The notes: a model not told the origin generated them from the sequence alone. Shown: positions 1 to 6,811, counted from the stretch's first letter. The stretch is 64,000 bases of DNA from Burkholderiales bacterium (GCA_017307855.1 JAFKGD010000011.1:111999-175998), one strand, 5' to 3'. A program made the numbers and translations.

Positions 1-244
1 TCGCGCGTAGACGCTCGAACACAGAGACGAAATGGGACATGGACCGCGCGAGGCGGTCAAGCTTGTAGACCACGAGAACATCGCCGGGGCCTAGCTCTGC
101 TAGCACCTGATCCAGCACGGGGCGTGTCTTCACCGCCGAACGCTTTTCTTCGTAGACCTTATCGACCCCTGCGCGCCGGAACGCAGCCAACTGGACCGAT
201 GTGTTTTGTTCAGCGGTGGACACGCGGGCGTATCCCACCAGCAT
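1..244 (-). CDS. Serine recombinase (resolvase/invertase family), truncated by the window edge
   Basis: The first 81 residues are visible and the rest lies left of the window. The start reads MLVGYARVSTAEQN, the classical N-terminal catalytic block of small serine recombinases, with the nucleophile Ser in the YARVST motif. Further on, the VVYKLDRLARS segment contains the conserved Arg residues of the active site. The ATG at 244 was chosen because an upstream ATG is out of frame. It follows Rep in the same direction with a 43-base gap. As the only recombinase seen in the element it is the likely integrase, acting on phage and chromosomal att sites; no tyrosine integrase is visible and no dif-like site was found at the right end. 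Family certain, integrase role inferred. Confidence 0.9.
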   Translation of the reverse strand, partial: MLVGYARVSTAEQNTSVQLAAFRRAGVDKVYEEKRSAVKTRPVLDQVLAELGPGDVLVVYKLDRLARSMSHFVSVFERLRA

Positions 245-287
245 CAATACATCCTCTCCAACTCCGGCACGTTTGTAGCAGAGCGCG

Positions 288-1289
288 CTAACCCGATTCA
301 GCCGCCAGGCTGAACCACTCCCCCCACCTGTCCAGGCGCGCATTGGTGACCTCGTGCTGTTCACCCATGAGCCCATACACCAGCACCACCGCATCTGCGA
401 GCTGATCGACCTGGCCAAGCACATGCGCAGCAGGCACAACCGAGCGCCACATGCCCGCGCCCTGAGGCTTGGAGGGGTCAACCGGGACCCACGTGCGCGC
501 CCCGTAGCTCGTCCAGCGATTCGACCACTTGTCGCCTTCAGCGAACGCCTTCGTGATGTACTTCGAGATGTAGGCAGCAACCTGAGCAGGTGACTTTTGG
601 CTATGACGCTTGCGCCGGGACACATCAATGTTGCCGCCCCGATCCTTCGTGACGCTACGCCAGATCGCCCGGAGCACATCAAACGACTTCACCAGAATGG
701 GGACTCCACCGGTTGCGAACTTGAGGAACGACCGGGGGATGTTGCCGGTGGCCATGTGCACGTGCCAGGCACCGCGCTTTTGCTTTTCGAAGCCTGCGAC
801 GAAGCGGAAGCCGGGCAGGACGCGCTGGACCCGGCGATTGAATTCCTTCAGGTCGGCCTTGCAGCGGGCCAAATCCGCCTCACAGGCGCGATAAGTGAGC
901 GTGAGCAGGGTGGTGCACCCCATGGCCTTGCAAAGCCGCCTGATGGCCGTTCTGGCGCGTTTGGCGGCCCTTTGGAGGTTGCGCTCCCTGATTTCCTCAG
1001 CATGCTCCTCGCGGTAACGCTCCATCATCTCCAGGTGATCGGCGATCACCTGCGGCGACCAGTCCAGCTCCTTAGCCGTGGACTTACGCACGGCTGACGC
1101 TTCCAGATGCCCATTGCCGAGATCGTGCGCCTTGACTTCGAACGGACCATCGCGCTTGACCTGATAGGCCACACCATCAAGAATTTGAATCACATCAACC
1201 CCGTTACGGTTGTTTGTCCCGAAGCCCGGACTGTTTCCAGCAGTCGCGGGCTTCACCTTTTTCAGGGCCTTGCAGCCCCGATGTACCAA
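288..1289 (-). CDS. Phage rolling-circle replication initiator (HUH endonuclease, pII-like)
   Basis: Expected to nick the plus strand at the phage origin and start rolling-circle replication. The protein of up to 333 residues has the HUH metal-binding motif as HVH at residues 176-178 (in WHVHM). About 60 residues later a helix carries Tyr240 and Tyr244 (AAYISKYITKAF), the candidate nicking tyrosines. A basic region rich in Arg/Lys lies at 100-118. The longest frame opens with TTG at 1289, only 18 bases after the zot stop; no convincing Shine-Dalgarno is seen, so the true start may be internal before residue 70. Gene order (last structural block, then Rep, then recombinase) is usual for inoviruses of Ralstonia type. 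Function is confident, start is not. Confidence 0.87.
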   Translation of the reverse strand: MVHRGCKALKKVKPATAGNSPGFGTNNRNGVDVIQILDGVAYQVKRDGPFEVKAHDLGNGHLEASAVRKSTAKELDWSPQVIADHLEMMERYREEHAEEIRERNLQRAAKRARTAIRRLCKAMGCTTLLTLTYRACEADLARCKADLKEFNRRVQRVLPGFRFVAGFEKQKRGAWHVHMATGNIPRSFLKFATGGVPILVKSFDVLRAIWRSVTKDRGGNIDVSRRKRHSQKSPAQVAAYISKYITKAFAEGDKWSNRWTSYGARTWVPVDPSKPQGAGMWRSVVPAAHVLGQVDQLADAVVLVYGLMGEQHEVTNARLDRWGEWFSLAAESG

Positions 1290-1307
1290 AGTGTCATAGA
1301 GATAAAT

Positions 1308-2447
1308 CTAGGGCGCGCTGCGCGCGCCCGTCGCGGCCGCGCCTCCGGCCTGCGTCTCGCGAACGGGCGCCACATAGGCGGCCAGGCTCTGAGCAGCCGG
1401 CGGGCGATACGACAGCTCAGCATGGGGTTGCACCCCATACCCCGTGGACGTGCCGTCCCCCGGCTTTGCCGGCCCCCCCTGGCGAAGACCGCTTTCTAGG
1501 GAGTGGCTCGCGGGAATGTCATCCCGGAAGAAACCACCCGCCACGATCTGCGCACACAGCTCCCGCGGCACCGCCATCAGCGTGGCCTGCTGCGAATAGC
1601 ACTGGCACCTGGCCACCGTCTGGACGCATGCCACGGGCATCGGGGCCTGCTGCGGAGCCGTCACACCGTCGTAGCGCGGCGCGGTATGGGGCAAGCCAGG
1701 GACACGGGGCTTGAAGCTCTGCGCGTACTCGTCGGCTGACATCGGCCCTTGACGTCCGGCGGGTGCGGCCGTGGCAATCGGTTGAGCCTCAGCCTTTTCC
1801 GTGAGCTTCGTTTTGCCCACCCTCTGCCAGGCGAACCAGCCGAACACAGGGATGGCCACCGCCACCGCGCACAAGATCCAGAACTGCCGCGGCAGCTTTT
1901 TCTTGCCCGTGTGCAGCGAGGCCGACCGATACCAGTTGTAGACCTCTTTCGGGTACAGCCTGGTGGTGACCGTGCCCTTATCACCAGAGCCTGGCTTGTC
2001 GCAATCAACGTTGACGAAATTGAACTTCAGCTCGCTGACAACGTCAGCACCGAAATTGCGCTTCAGATGCCGGTGCCAGCTGGGCGATTCGATCAACCGG
2101 CGGATGAATACATCGAGCAGCCGCGGGTGAGGCGTGACCATCCAGAAATCAAAGCCGCGCTTACGACGGAACTGCGCGATGGCGTTCACGTAGTCGGGCA
2201 CGGCCGAGCCCGCCTGCCGCATGGGGAACTCGTTCTGCGCCTCATCCATCACGCAGATGGACCCATCCGGCAGCGCCTGCCATTCCTTCGGATCGAACTT
2301 TTGCCAGCCCCAGTCCAGCAACTGCTGACCGGCCTCAAAACCATTGAAGTAGACGGGGCGATTCTCTTTCAACTGCTGCGCGCGAACGTCATAGAGCGTC
2401 AGCAGCGTTTTACCAGCGCCATTAGCGCCTGAGGTGAGATAGATCAC
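1308..2447 (-). CDS. zot: Zot-family phage assembly ATPase (pI-like)
   Basis: Inner-membrane ATPase that drives extrusion of filamentous virions. The 379-residue protein starts with the P-loop GANGAGKT at residues 7-14 and has a Walker B-like ICVMDEAQ at 64-71. A single membrane span of hydrophobic residues lies at about 189-207, preceded by a basic GKKKLPR segment, giving the cytoplasmic-N, periplasmic-C topology of pI. The C-terminal part is Pro/Ala-rich and contains four Cys around residues 285-305. It starts at GTG, overlapping the TGA of the preceding gene (GTGA), so the two are translationally coupled. The family name comes from the Vibrio zonula occludens toxin, but the conserved role is phage assembly; toxicity should not be assumed here. 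Confidence 0.95.
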   Translation of the reverse strand: MIYLTSGANGAGKTLLTLYDVRAQQLKENRPVYFNGFEAGQQLLDWGWQKFDPKEWQALPDGSICVMDEAQNEFPMRQAGSAVPDYVNAIAQFRRKRGFDFWMVTPHPRLLDVFIRRLIESPSWHRHLKRNFGADVVSELKFNFVNVDCDKPGSGDKGTVTTRLYPKEVYNWYRSASLHTGKKKLPRQFWILCAVAVAIPVFGWFAWQRVGKTKLTEKAEAQPIATAAPAGRQGPMSADEYAQSFKPRVPGLPHTAPRYDGVTAPQQAPMPVACVQTVARCQCYSQQATLMAVPRELCAQIVAGGFFRDDIPASHSLESGLRQGGPAKPGDGTSTGYGVQPHAELSYRPPAAQSLAAYVAPVRETQAGGAAATGARSAP

Positions 2448-2743
2448 GTCTTCGTCCAGCGCTTAAACGTGCCACCGCTGAAGCCATTGAGTGTGGCGCG
2501 CATCACCATCGCGGAGAACACCATGTTCAGCGCAACGCCCACCTTGAGCACCGAGAGGATGCCAAACACCGAAGGCGGCAGCAGGTTGAAATTCGCGATG
2601 GCCTGCGTCTTCAACCAGGCGAGCGAGGCATCGAGACCGACGTAGCTCACCGTAGCAATGCCGAGTGCAACTAAGACCTGGCGAACGATGCCAGGCGCGA
2701 TTTGCAGAAGCATGCCACCGAGCGTGGCGAGGATCACCGGCAT
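2444..2743 (-). CDS. DUF2523 minor coat protein (pVI-like)
   Basis: A 99-residue hydrophobic protein with membrane segments at about 1-35 and 60-85 and a basic C-terminus (KRWTKT). Size, hydrophobicity and position between the adsorption protein and Zot match the DUF2523 family, regarded as the pVI-type minor coat protein that caps the virion together with the adsorption protein. The start ATG at 2743 lies one base beyond the stop of the upstream gene, and its own TGA overlaps the GTG start of zot. No signal peptide is seen, as is normal for pVI. The family call rests on context and composition. Confidence 0.85.
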   Translation of the reverse strand: MPVILATLGGMLLQIAPGIVRQVLVALGIATVSYVGLDASLAWLKTQAIANFNLLPPSVFGILSVLKVGVALNMVFSAMVMRATLNGFSGGTFKRWTKT

Positions 2744-2744
2744 T

Positions 2745-4181
2745 TCATCCCCTCATGACGATGCGAGCACAGAGAACGAACGTGCACGCCAAAAGCACGT
2801 TGCCCATGATGACCAGGTACGGGTTCAGGTTCGAGAACGGCAGCGTCAGATCACGGCCCCACACCTGAACATTCAGGTCAGCGACGCCAACACCGCCGCC
2901 GCCGCCAAGCGCATCGGTCGTATCGAATGCACCAGGCGCGAGACTCACCGTGCTACTTCCTGGCAGGTCGGCCGTTTGATCCCCAGTCCGGGTTTTGTCG
3001 GCCTGGTACCTTGCGTACTCCGCAGAGCTGGTGTCGTTCCACTTGCAGTTTTGCCGGTGGATTTCCTGCGCGACAGCGCATTGCACCGCATCGCCCGTGC
3101 AGGTGAAGCCCGCCCCACAGCTACCGCCAAAGCTGGAGTCGGCAGGCCCATCGCATTGCGCGTTGCCAGGGTTCTCCGCGCAGAACTGACCCTTTGGCGC
3201 GGTCCCCTGCGAGGTCGTTGATGACGTGCCCGTCACCGTCCCGCTGGAATTGATATTCGTCACCGTCGTGGTAGTTGACGTCGTGCATTGGCCCGCGCTG
3301 CATTGCGTCGTCCGCTCGACGTCAGTCTTGACCTTCGTGCCGTCTGGGTTTGTGACGGTCTTGCTTGAGCCCTCAGTGCCGGCCGTCGTAATGCCCGAAG
3401 GCATGGGCAAGCACACGGTCACGCCGTTGACCTGACCTGGCTGTCCATTCGGACACGGGTTCGAAGCACCAACAGGCGCTGACGCAGGAGACAGTGGCGG
3501 AGTGGCTCCGCCATTAACCGGCGTCGTCGACGAGCCTTGACAAACAGCGCCGGTGTATCGCGCCGTGCCATGCGTGGTCCATACACCAGTGGCCTCGTCT
3601 TTGAAAGACATCTTGATACCACCAATCTCCACGACGCAGCCACCACCGTAGCTACCGGCCAAGCCCTCTTCGTCACACGCCGTATTGACCTGATAGCCGC
3701 CAGCCGCGAACGGCCAAGGCGATGCATCCTCTTTCAGTTGTGCGCACAACTGTTCTTTCTGTGATGGCTCCTGCACACACGCTGTAGCGGACGGGTTCTG
3801 CTGCCAACCACTGTTGCATTGACAACCACCACTGACGGCAGTGCTGTTCACTGGGCAAAGGGCCGTGCCTCGACCAATCGAGTCGTAGAGGTAGCAGTAC
3901 CCGATGGTGCAAGTACTGCGCTGCAAGATATGACAGTACGTATTCGCGGCGCAATTGCCAGGTGTACCACCAGACATCGGCAAGGCATAAACCCGGTAGA
4001 CACACGGCCCACCGGTGCCAGTTGAATAGGTACTGACGCAACCATTTACCTGCGCCTGCGTAAACACACCGACAGCCGACGATGTCGGAGCCTCGCCCGT
4101 TTGAAAAGGGATCAACGCATGCGCTGCAGGTGTGAACCACAAGGCAAGCAACAGGAGCGCTACGCGGTAAAGATCAGCCAT
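2745..4181 (-). CDS. TspB-like phage adsorption protein (pIII-like)
   Basis: Predicted minor coat protein at the virion tip that binds the host receptor. Starting at ATG 4181 gives 478 residues beginning with a clear signal peptide (MADLYRVALLLLALWF, cleavage after AHA at about 22). The secreted part is cysteine-rich, then comes a long Gly/Ser/Thr-rich linker (about 270-340), a second cysteine cluster (CGAGFTCTGDAVQC then a QNCKWN segment) and a C-terminal membrane anchor in the last 25 residues ending CARIVMRG. This build and the cysteine-rich module resemble TspB/attachment proteins of Neisseria and Ralstonia inoviruses. Adsorption proteins are the most variable inovirus genes, so the receptor cannot be guessed. 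Confidence 0.85.
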   Translation of the reverse strand: MADLYRVALLLLALWFTPAAHALIPFQTGEAPTSSAVGVFTQAQVNGCVSTYSTGTGGPCVYRVYALPMSGGTPGNCAANTYCHILQRSTCTIGYCYLYDSIGRGTALCPVNSTAVSGGCQCNSGWQQNPSATACVQEPSQKEQLCAQLKEDASPWPFAAGGYQVNTACDEEGLAGSYGGGCVVEIGGIKMSFKDEATGVWTTHGTARYTGAVCQGSSTTPVNGGATPPLSPASAPVGASNPCPNGQPGQVNGVTVCLPMPSGITTAGTEGSSKTVTNPDGTKVKTDVERTTQCSAGQCTTSTTTTVTNINSSGTVTGTSSTTSQGTAPKGQFCAENPGNAQCDGPADSSFGGSCGAGFTCTGDAVQCAVAQEIHRQNCKWNDTSSAEYARYQADKTRTGDQTADLPGSSTVSLAPGAFDTTDALGGGGGVGVADLNVQVWGRDLTLPFSNLNPYLVIMGNVLLACTFVLCARIVMRG

Positions 4182-4219
4182 GCGGCCCCCAGCACTGCGA
4201 TCAGGATAAACAAGCCCAT
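4160..4219 (-). CDS. Possible 19-residue hydrophobic phage peptide
   Basis: A tiny frame, ATG at 4219 to TAG at 4160, encodes a nearly all-hydrophobic 19-residue peptide (MGLFILIAVLGAAWLIFTA). An AAGG purine run sits about nine bases before the ATG. It overlaps the start of the adsorption gene and lies between the coat-gene terminator and that gene. Inoviruses carry very short hydrophobic tip proteins (pVII and pIX, about 30 residues), so this could be one, or a leader peptide coupling translation of the adsorption gene. It may equally be chance. Confidence 0.3.
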   Translation of the reverse strand: MGLFILIAVLGAAWLIFTA

Positions 4220-4255
4220 GGCATCGACCTTTGCGAAGCACCGGACACGGCGCTT

Positions 4256-4280
4256 TGAAAAGGCCCCCCAAGCTGGGGAG
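4256..4280 (-). terminator. Candidate terminator after the major coat gene
   Basis: Just after the coat-gene stop, the minus strand reads CCCCA-GCT-TGGGG followed by GGCCTTTTC: a five-pair GC stem with a three-base loop and a short T run. Filamentous phages typically have a terminator directly after the coat gene so that the coat message is far more abundant than the downstream adsorption and assembly messages. The stem is short, so it may act as an attenuator. Confidence 0.5.
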
Positions 4281-4289
4281 CCCACGCGA

Positions 4290-4520
4290 TCAGGACATCG
4301 CGCGACGAACCCACTTGAAGGCCTTGATGCCGACCATCAGGAGCAGCACCGCGCCGCCGATCAGGCCCACGGGCACCGCTTGAGCAGCGATGTCGGCGAC
4401 CAGGTCGTCGACGTCGATTGCCGCGGCATGCGACAGCACCGGCAGCAGCGAAGCACCGGCAGCGACCACGACGGCCGACAGATTGCGGGGGTTGCGAATG
4501 AGAGCGAAACGCTTGTTCAT
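4290..4520 (-). CDS. Phage major coat protein precursor (pVIII-like)
   Basis: The ATG at 4520 is preceded by a strong ACGAGGAAAAC ribosome-binding site. The 76-residue precursor has a basic N-terminus, a hydrophobic signal peptide ending at about residue 31 (LLPVLSHA) and a mature part of about 45 residues. The mature part has an acidic amphipathic N-terminus (IDVDDLVADIAAQ), one membrane span (VPVGLIGGAVLLLMVGI) and a basic C-terminus (KAFKWVRRAMS) that would contact the DNA. This is the standard architecture of inovirus major coat proteins. The longer upstream frame opening at 4637 is rejected because it would bury the signal peptide. Confidence 0.94.
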   Translation of the reverse strand: MNKRFALIRNPRNLSAVVVAAGASLLPVLSHAAAIDVDDLVADIAAQAVPVGLIGGAVLLLMVGIKAFKWVRRAMS

Positions 4521-4602
4521 GTTTTCCTCGTTGAGATACGGTGCGGGATTGCACCGGAGAGGCCCACGACGTTTCACAACGCTGGCAGGCTCCCCGCTGA
4601 AA

Positions 4603-4818
4603 TCACTCCCTGCTGTCGTCAACCTGTCCTTTGTCATCCACGTGGAGCGTGCGGATCAACATCCGGAAGCCGAACGCGACACCCCACACGAGCAAGATCG
4701 CCCCAGCTATGGCACCAGCCTCGCCCGGCGTGAGCTGAAGCGGCGGCAGCGATAACTCATGCACCACCGTCACCGTGCAGGCCTGCGTGGCGCAATTGAT
4801 GACGGTAGGCTCTGCCAT
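4603..4818 (-). CDS. Small phage membrane protein
   Basis: A 71-residue protein with one strongly hydrophobic segment at about 34-55 (GAIAGAILLVWGVAFGF) and a charged C-terminus (HVDDKGQVDDSRE). Two Cys occur near the N-terminus (CATQAC). It sits immediately upstream of the coat gene, and its start overlaps the stop of the previous gene. In other inoviruses this place holds pVII/pIX-type tip proteins or small membrane proteins of unknown role. Real gene likely because of tight packing; specific function not assignable. Confidence 0.75.
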   Translation of the reverse strand: MAEPTVINCATQACTVTVVHELSLPPLQLTPGEAGAIAGAILLVWGVAFGFRMLIRTLHVDDKGQVDDSRE

Positions 4819-5057
4819 TACGCGAGACCCTTCAGACGGCGAATACGACGCTCGGCCATGGCGCGAACACGCTCAGCATGTCGCAACTGGTCTTCCAGGC
4901 TTTGCGGGCGCACAGTGATCCGACGGTGCGCCCAGGCGAGGAAGCCAGCCAGCGTCCAGACAACGGCGTAGCCGAGAGCGCCAAGGCCGATGGCCGCAAT
5001 CACCAGTTGCCGGAAGATGACTTCCAACTGCTCAGGCGTGACCTCAGTGACGAGCAT
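4818..5057 (-). CDS. Small phage membrane protein with basic tail
   Basis: A 79-residue protein with one membrane segment at about 18-41 (VIAAIGLGALGYAVVWTLAGFLAW) followed by a basic, probably helical tail (HRRITVRP then RHAERVRAMAERRIRRLKG). It starts at ATG 5057, overlapping the TGA of the ssDNA-binding protein gene (TGATG); a GTG one codon earlier is also possible. Membrane span plus basic cytoplasmic tail suggests a minor virion or assembly protein. No family recognised. Confidence 0.75.
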   Translation of the reverse strand: MLVTEVTPEQLEVIFRQLVIAAIGLGALGYAVVWTLAGFLAWAHRRITVRPQSLEDQLRHAERVRAMAERRIRRLKGLA

Positions 5058-5353
5058 CACGACGCCGCCGGTGCCGCCGCCTGGCGCTTCGTTGCGTAGG
5101 GCGCAAGGCCGGTGAGGACGGCCTCGATACGCCGCGTGCGGAGATCAGCCTTGAGCGCAAACGTGCCGGTGTACGTGCCGGGATTCACGCCCTTTTCGCG
5201 CAGCTCTTTCGGGATCGGCAGGACACCGACCTGGCTGGGCGTGCCGTCGTCGTTGAGCAGGATGCACTCGCTGTCCTGCATTTCCCACGCGCGGCCGTCC
5301 TTCGAACCGGTGCGTTTCTCGTTCACTTTGATGATCTGGATGATTGCTTGCAT
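5057..5353 (-). CDS. Phage single-stranded DNA-binding protein (pV-like)
   Basis: A 98-residue protein opening MQAIIQIIKVNEKRTGSK, the pattern of small inovirus ssDNA-binding proteins, with predicted beta-rich OB-like content and an Ala-rich tail. These proteins coat newly made phage plus strands, stop complementary-strand synthesis and present the DNA for assembly. ATG 5353 has a GGAG about ten bases upstream. The gene is separated from the upstream gene by a 74-base gap holding a large hairpin, the only sizeable gap in the operon, so a promoter or processing site may lie there. Confidence 0.85.
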   Translation of the reverse strand: MQAIIQIIKVNEKRTGSKDGRAWEMQDSECILLNDDGTPSQVGVLPIPKELREKGVNPGTYTGTFALKADLRTRRIEAVLTGLAPYATKRQAAAPAAS

Positions 5354-5388
5354 TTGGGTAGCTCCGGGTTATCAGCGGTCAACATGAG

Positions 5389-5427
5389 CGCTGTCCGAAA
5401 GGGCGGCTCGCGCCCCTTGAGACAGCG
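5389..5427. repeat. Large imperfect hairpin in the phage, before the ssDNA-binding protein gene
   Basis: Outer arms CGCTGTC (5389-5395) and GACAGCG (5421-5427) are perfectly complementary. Inside, AAAGGGCG pairs imperfectly with CGCCCCTT around a GCTCG loop. The 39-base structure fills the intergenic gap between the zinc-ribbon and ssDNA-binding genes. It has no T run on either strand, so it is not an obvious terminator. Inoviruses need hairpins for packaging and for plus- and minus-strand origins, and this is the strongest non-coding hairpin seen in the element. Confidence 0.6.
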
Positions 5428-5673
5428 TTAATCGGCCTCGTCGGACTCCTCGTCGTCGCCGTCGTCGTCATCACCGTCGCCGTCTTCAACCGCCCACATT
5501 TCCTCGTAATCAGCATGCTTTGCGGCATCGCTGTCGAGCTCATCCATGCTGGCAACGCTGCCCGAGCCACAGTCCGGACAAGTGACGTGATCGGGATCGC
5601 GATCAAAGGGATCGAAGACCACGCCGCAGTCCTGGCAGAACCAGTCCGAAAACTCATCGATGTCGGTGCTCAT
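5428..5673 (-). CDS. Small zinc-ribbon phage protein with acidic tail
   Basis: The ATG at 5673 gives 81 residues. Two CxxC knuckles (CQDCG at about 14-18 and CPDCG at about 33-37) form a zinc ribbon. The C-terminal third is extremely acidic (runs of Asp/Glu ending DDEESDEAD), which can mimic DNA or bind basic proteins. The start overlaps the stop of the upstream 32-residue gene (ATGA). No function is known to me; a regulator of host or phage transcription is possible. The longer frame opening at 5775 is rejected because it runs over the upstream gene. Confidence 0.75.
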   Translation of the reverse strand: MSTDIDEFSDWFCQDCGVVFDPFDRDPDHVTCPDCGSGSVASMDELDSDAAKHADYEEMWAVEDGDGDDDDGDDEESDEAD

Positions 5674-5768
5674 GAGAAGACCTTTGCGAGAAGGGAGACG
5701 AGGGCCACAGCGGCGATAGCGCCGAGACGCCAGCCGAAGCCGCGGACGATGGTTCGCCAGAGGTTCAT
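5670..5768 (-). CDS. 32-residue phage membrane peptide
   Basis: A short frame of 32 residues with a basic start (MNLWRTIVRGFGWR) and a membrane span (LGAIAAVALVSLLAKVF). It overlaps its neighbours by ATGA at both ends (start with the gene ending at 5765, stop with the gene starting at 5673), which supports translation. Its size is that of inovirus tip proteins pVII/pIX, but its position is early in the operon. Confidence 0.6.
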   Translation of the reverse strand: MNLWRTIVRGFGWRLGAIAAVALVSLLAKVFS

Positions 5769-5914
5769 GCGACACCTAACGCGACCACGACCGCGCCAAG
5801 GAAGAAGCACCCGGCAACAGCGATGACTGGGGCGCGTGCAATGCCAGGCGGAAACAGACCGGCGAGGCAAAGCACACAGACGCCGGTGAGGGCAAAGCCG
5901 AGTGCCTGACTCAT
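5765..5914 (-). CDS. 49-residue phage membrane peptide
   Basis: ATG 5914 to TGA 5765 encodes 49 residues with two hydrophobic segments (about 5-23 and 28-48) separated by PPGIARAP, a helical-hairpin membrane protein. Start and stop both overlap neighbours by four bases (ATGA), so it is part of the coupled operon. No family recognised. Confidence 0.6.
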   Translation of the reverse strand: MSQALGFALTGVCVLCLAGLFPPGIARAPVIAVAGCFFLGAVVVALGVA

Positions 5915-6204
5915 GCGGTACTCCCCACGCCGGGGAGCGGCTCATACCGGGCCGCATACGCCAAAGGCGACACGAACAGGTCGCGCGTCTTCACGTCGGC
6001 GACCGTCGGCCTGGCGCCCCAAGCCGCGTACGTATCGCAGACACCGCCCTGCCGAACCTCAAACCCGTGCTGCCGACACGACCAGTACGTCGCGAGCCCG
6101 AGACCGTATTCCTCGCTAGCCTGCAGGTGACGGCAAGTCCGACACGAAGCACGCTTTTGCGGCTCAACGTAGCCAGCTTCCCCATGCCGGGGAATTAGCC
6201 TCAC
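5911..6204 (-). CDS. Cysteine-rich phage protein (putative zinc-binding)
   Basis: A 97-residue soluble protein with CRTC at 21-24 and two further Cys (at about 43 and 56), spaced like a four-cysteine zinc site. The start overlaps the next gene's TGA at 6201, and the stop overlaps the next start (ATGA). A similar pattern is seen in small unknown proteins encoded early in Ralstonia and Xanthomonas inoviruses. No enzymatic motif is visible; DNA or RNA binding is a guess. Confidence 0.7.
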   Translation of the reverse strand: MRLIPRHGEAGYVEPQKRASCRTCRHLQASEEYGLGLATYWSCRQHGFEVRQGGVCDTYAAWGARPTVADVKTRDLFVSPLAYAARYEPLPGVGSTA

Positions 6205-6407
6205 GCTGCACCTCGCGGCGGTTGAACACGGCCAAGCGTGCGATTGACAACGAGGCGCGTGGTGCGCTCGAACGTGTCAGCGCCGCTGATCCAGTGGACG
6301 GAGGCCGACCCCTTGGCGACGGAGAGAACACGTCCCACGGAAGCGCCGAGGCGCACCGTGTGGCCACTACGGACCACCATGCCGGATTGATCGCGGTTCG
6401 ATGTCAT
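6201..6407 (-). CDS. Small phage protein, possibly beta-barrel
   Basis: Starting at ATG 6407, which overlaps the upstream stop (ATGA), gives a 68-residue protein. It has alternating hydrophobic residues (MVVRSGHTVRLG, SASVHWISG, TRLVVNRTLG) suggesting a small beta-barrel of SH3 or KOW type. The Arg-rich C-terminus is QPPRGAA. Function unknown. Confidence 0.6.
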   Translation of the reverse strand: MTSNRDQSGMVVRSGHTVRLGASVGRVLSVAKGSASVHWISGADTFERTTRLVVNRTLGRVQPPRGAA

Positions 6408-6718
6408 TGCACGCACCCGAAGTGCAGCAAGACCCCGGCGTCACGGCAAAGCTCAACGTCTTCGCGATACTCACGATCCAATGCGCAATAGGCCGACCAA
6501 AGGTCATCAGGGCAGTCGAAAACGGCAGACCGCTTCCGTGCCGCAGTGCAGCGCTTATCCATCGAGGCCACATAACCAGCGCGACGTTGAGCACGTTGCA
6601 CGCAGCGGACGCGCCAGTCAGAGAGGGTGGCCACCCCCCGGCCGGGCTCTCCGGGTGAGCTACCACGCGGGTCGCCGTTTGCACCGGGGGGGAGGCCGTG
6701 AGACTGTGAAGATTGCAT
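6404..6718 (-). CDS. First gene of the phage leftward operon, unknown function
   Basis: The ATG at 6718 is preferred over the one at 6730 because GGAG lies eight bases before it. It encodes 104 residues with a Gly/Pro-rich N-terminus, then a charged, probably helical part with four Cys (RVRCVQRAQR, DKRCTAARKR, FDCPDD, ELCRDAG) and a final Cys. It is the first gene read from the operator region and therefore probably the earliest leftward product. No family recognised. Confidence 0.6.
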   Translation of the reverse strand: MQSSQSHGLPPGANGDPRGSSPGEPGRGVATLSDWRVRCVQRAQRRAGYVASMDKRCTAARKRSAVFDCPDDLWSAYCALDREYREDVELCRDAGVLLHFGCVQ

Positions 6719-6742
6719 GGGTAGCTCCATGAGAGTGATAGA

Positions 6743-6783
6743 GTTAATCCGTGACAGTTAACAGTAATCCGTCACGGATTAAC
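6743..6783. promoter_or_regulatory. Phage operator: 13-base inverted repeat between divergent genes
   Basis: GTTAATCCGTGAC (6743-6755) and GTCACGGATTAAC (6771-6783) are perfect reverse complements separated by 15 bases. The spacer itself contains GTTAAC and a third TAATCC half-site, so TAATCCG/CGGATTA units can also pair as overlapping operators. The array lies between the leftward phage operon and the rightward repressor gene, exactly where a Cro/CI-type protein would bind to control both promoters. Clear sigma-70 boxes could not be fixed within the repeats. Confidence 0.8.
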
Positions 6784-6811
6784 ACCCACTGTAACCCATG
6801 GAGGATTACTT

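Noticed and set aside
1310-1345. GC-rich inverted repeat near the end of zot as a terminator
   Set aside because: It lies inside the zot coding region and has no T run.
1308-2447. Zot as a toxin
   Set aside because: Family name only; the P-loop and membrane topology fit phage assembly, and the Vibrio toxin fragment lies in the variable C-terminus.
4290-4637. 115-codon version of the major coat gene
   Set aside because: The strong ribosome-binding site and signal peptide place the start at 4520.
5379-5657. Frame overlapping the zinc-ribbon gene
   Set aside because: The other frame keeps two CxxC pairs and the ATGA overlap; this one has no motif.
6367-6684. Alternative minus-strand frame in the first phage gene
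   Set aside because: Overlaps a frame with a better start, ribosome-binding site and ATGA coupling.
6610-6700. Strong G/C hairpins as phage packaging signal
   Set aside because: They are inside a coding region and can be explained by Gly/Pro codons.
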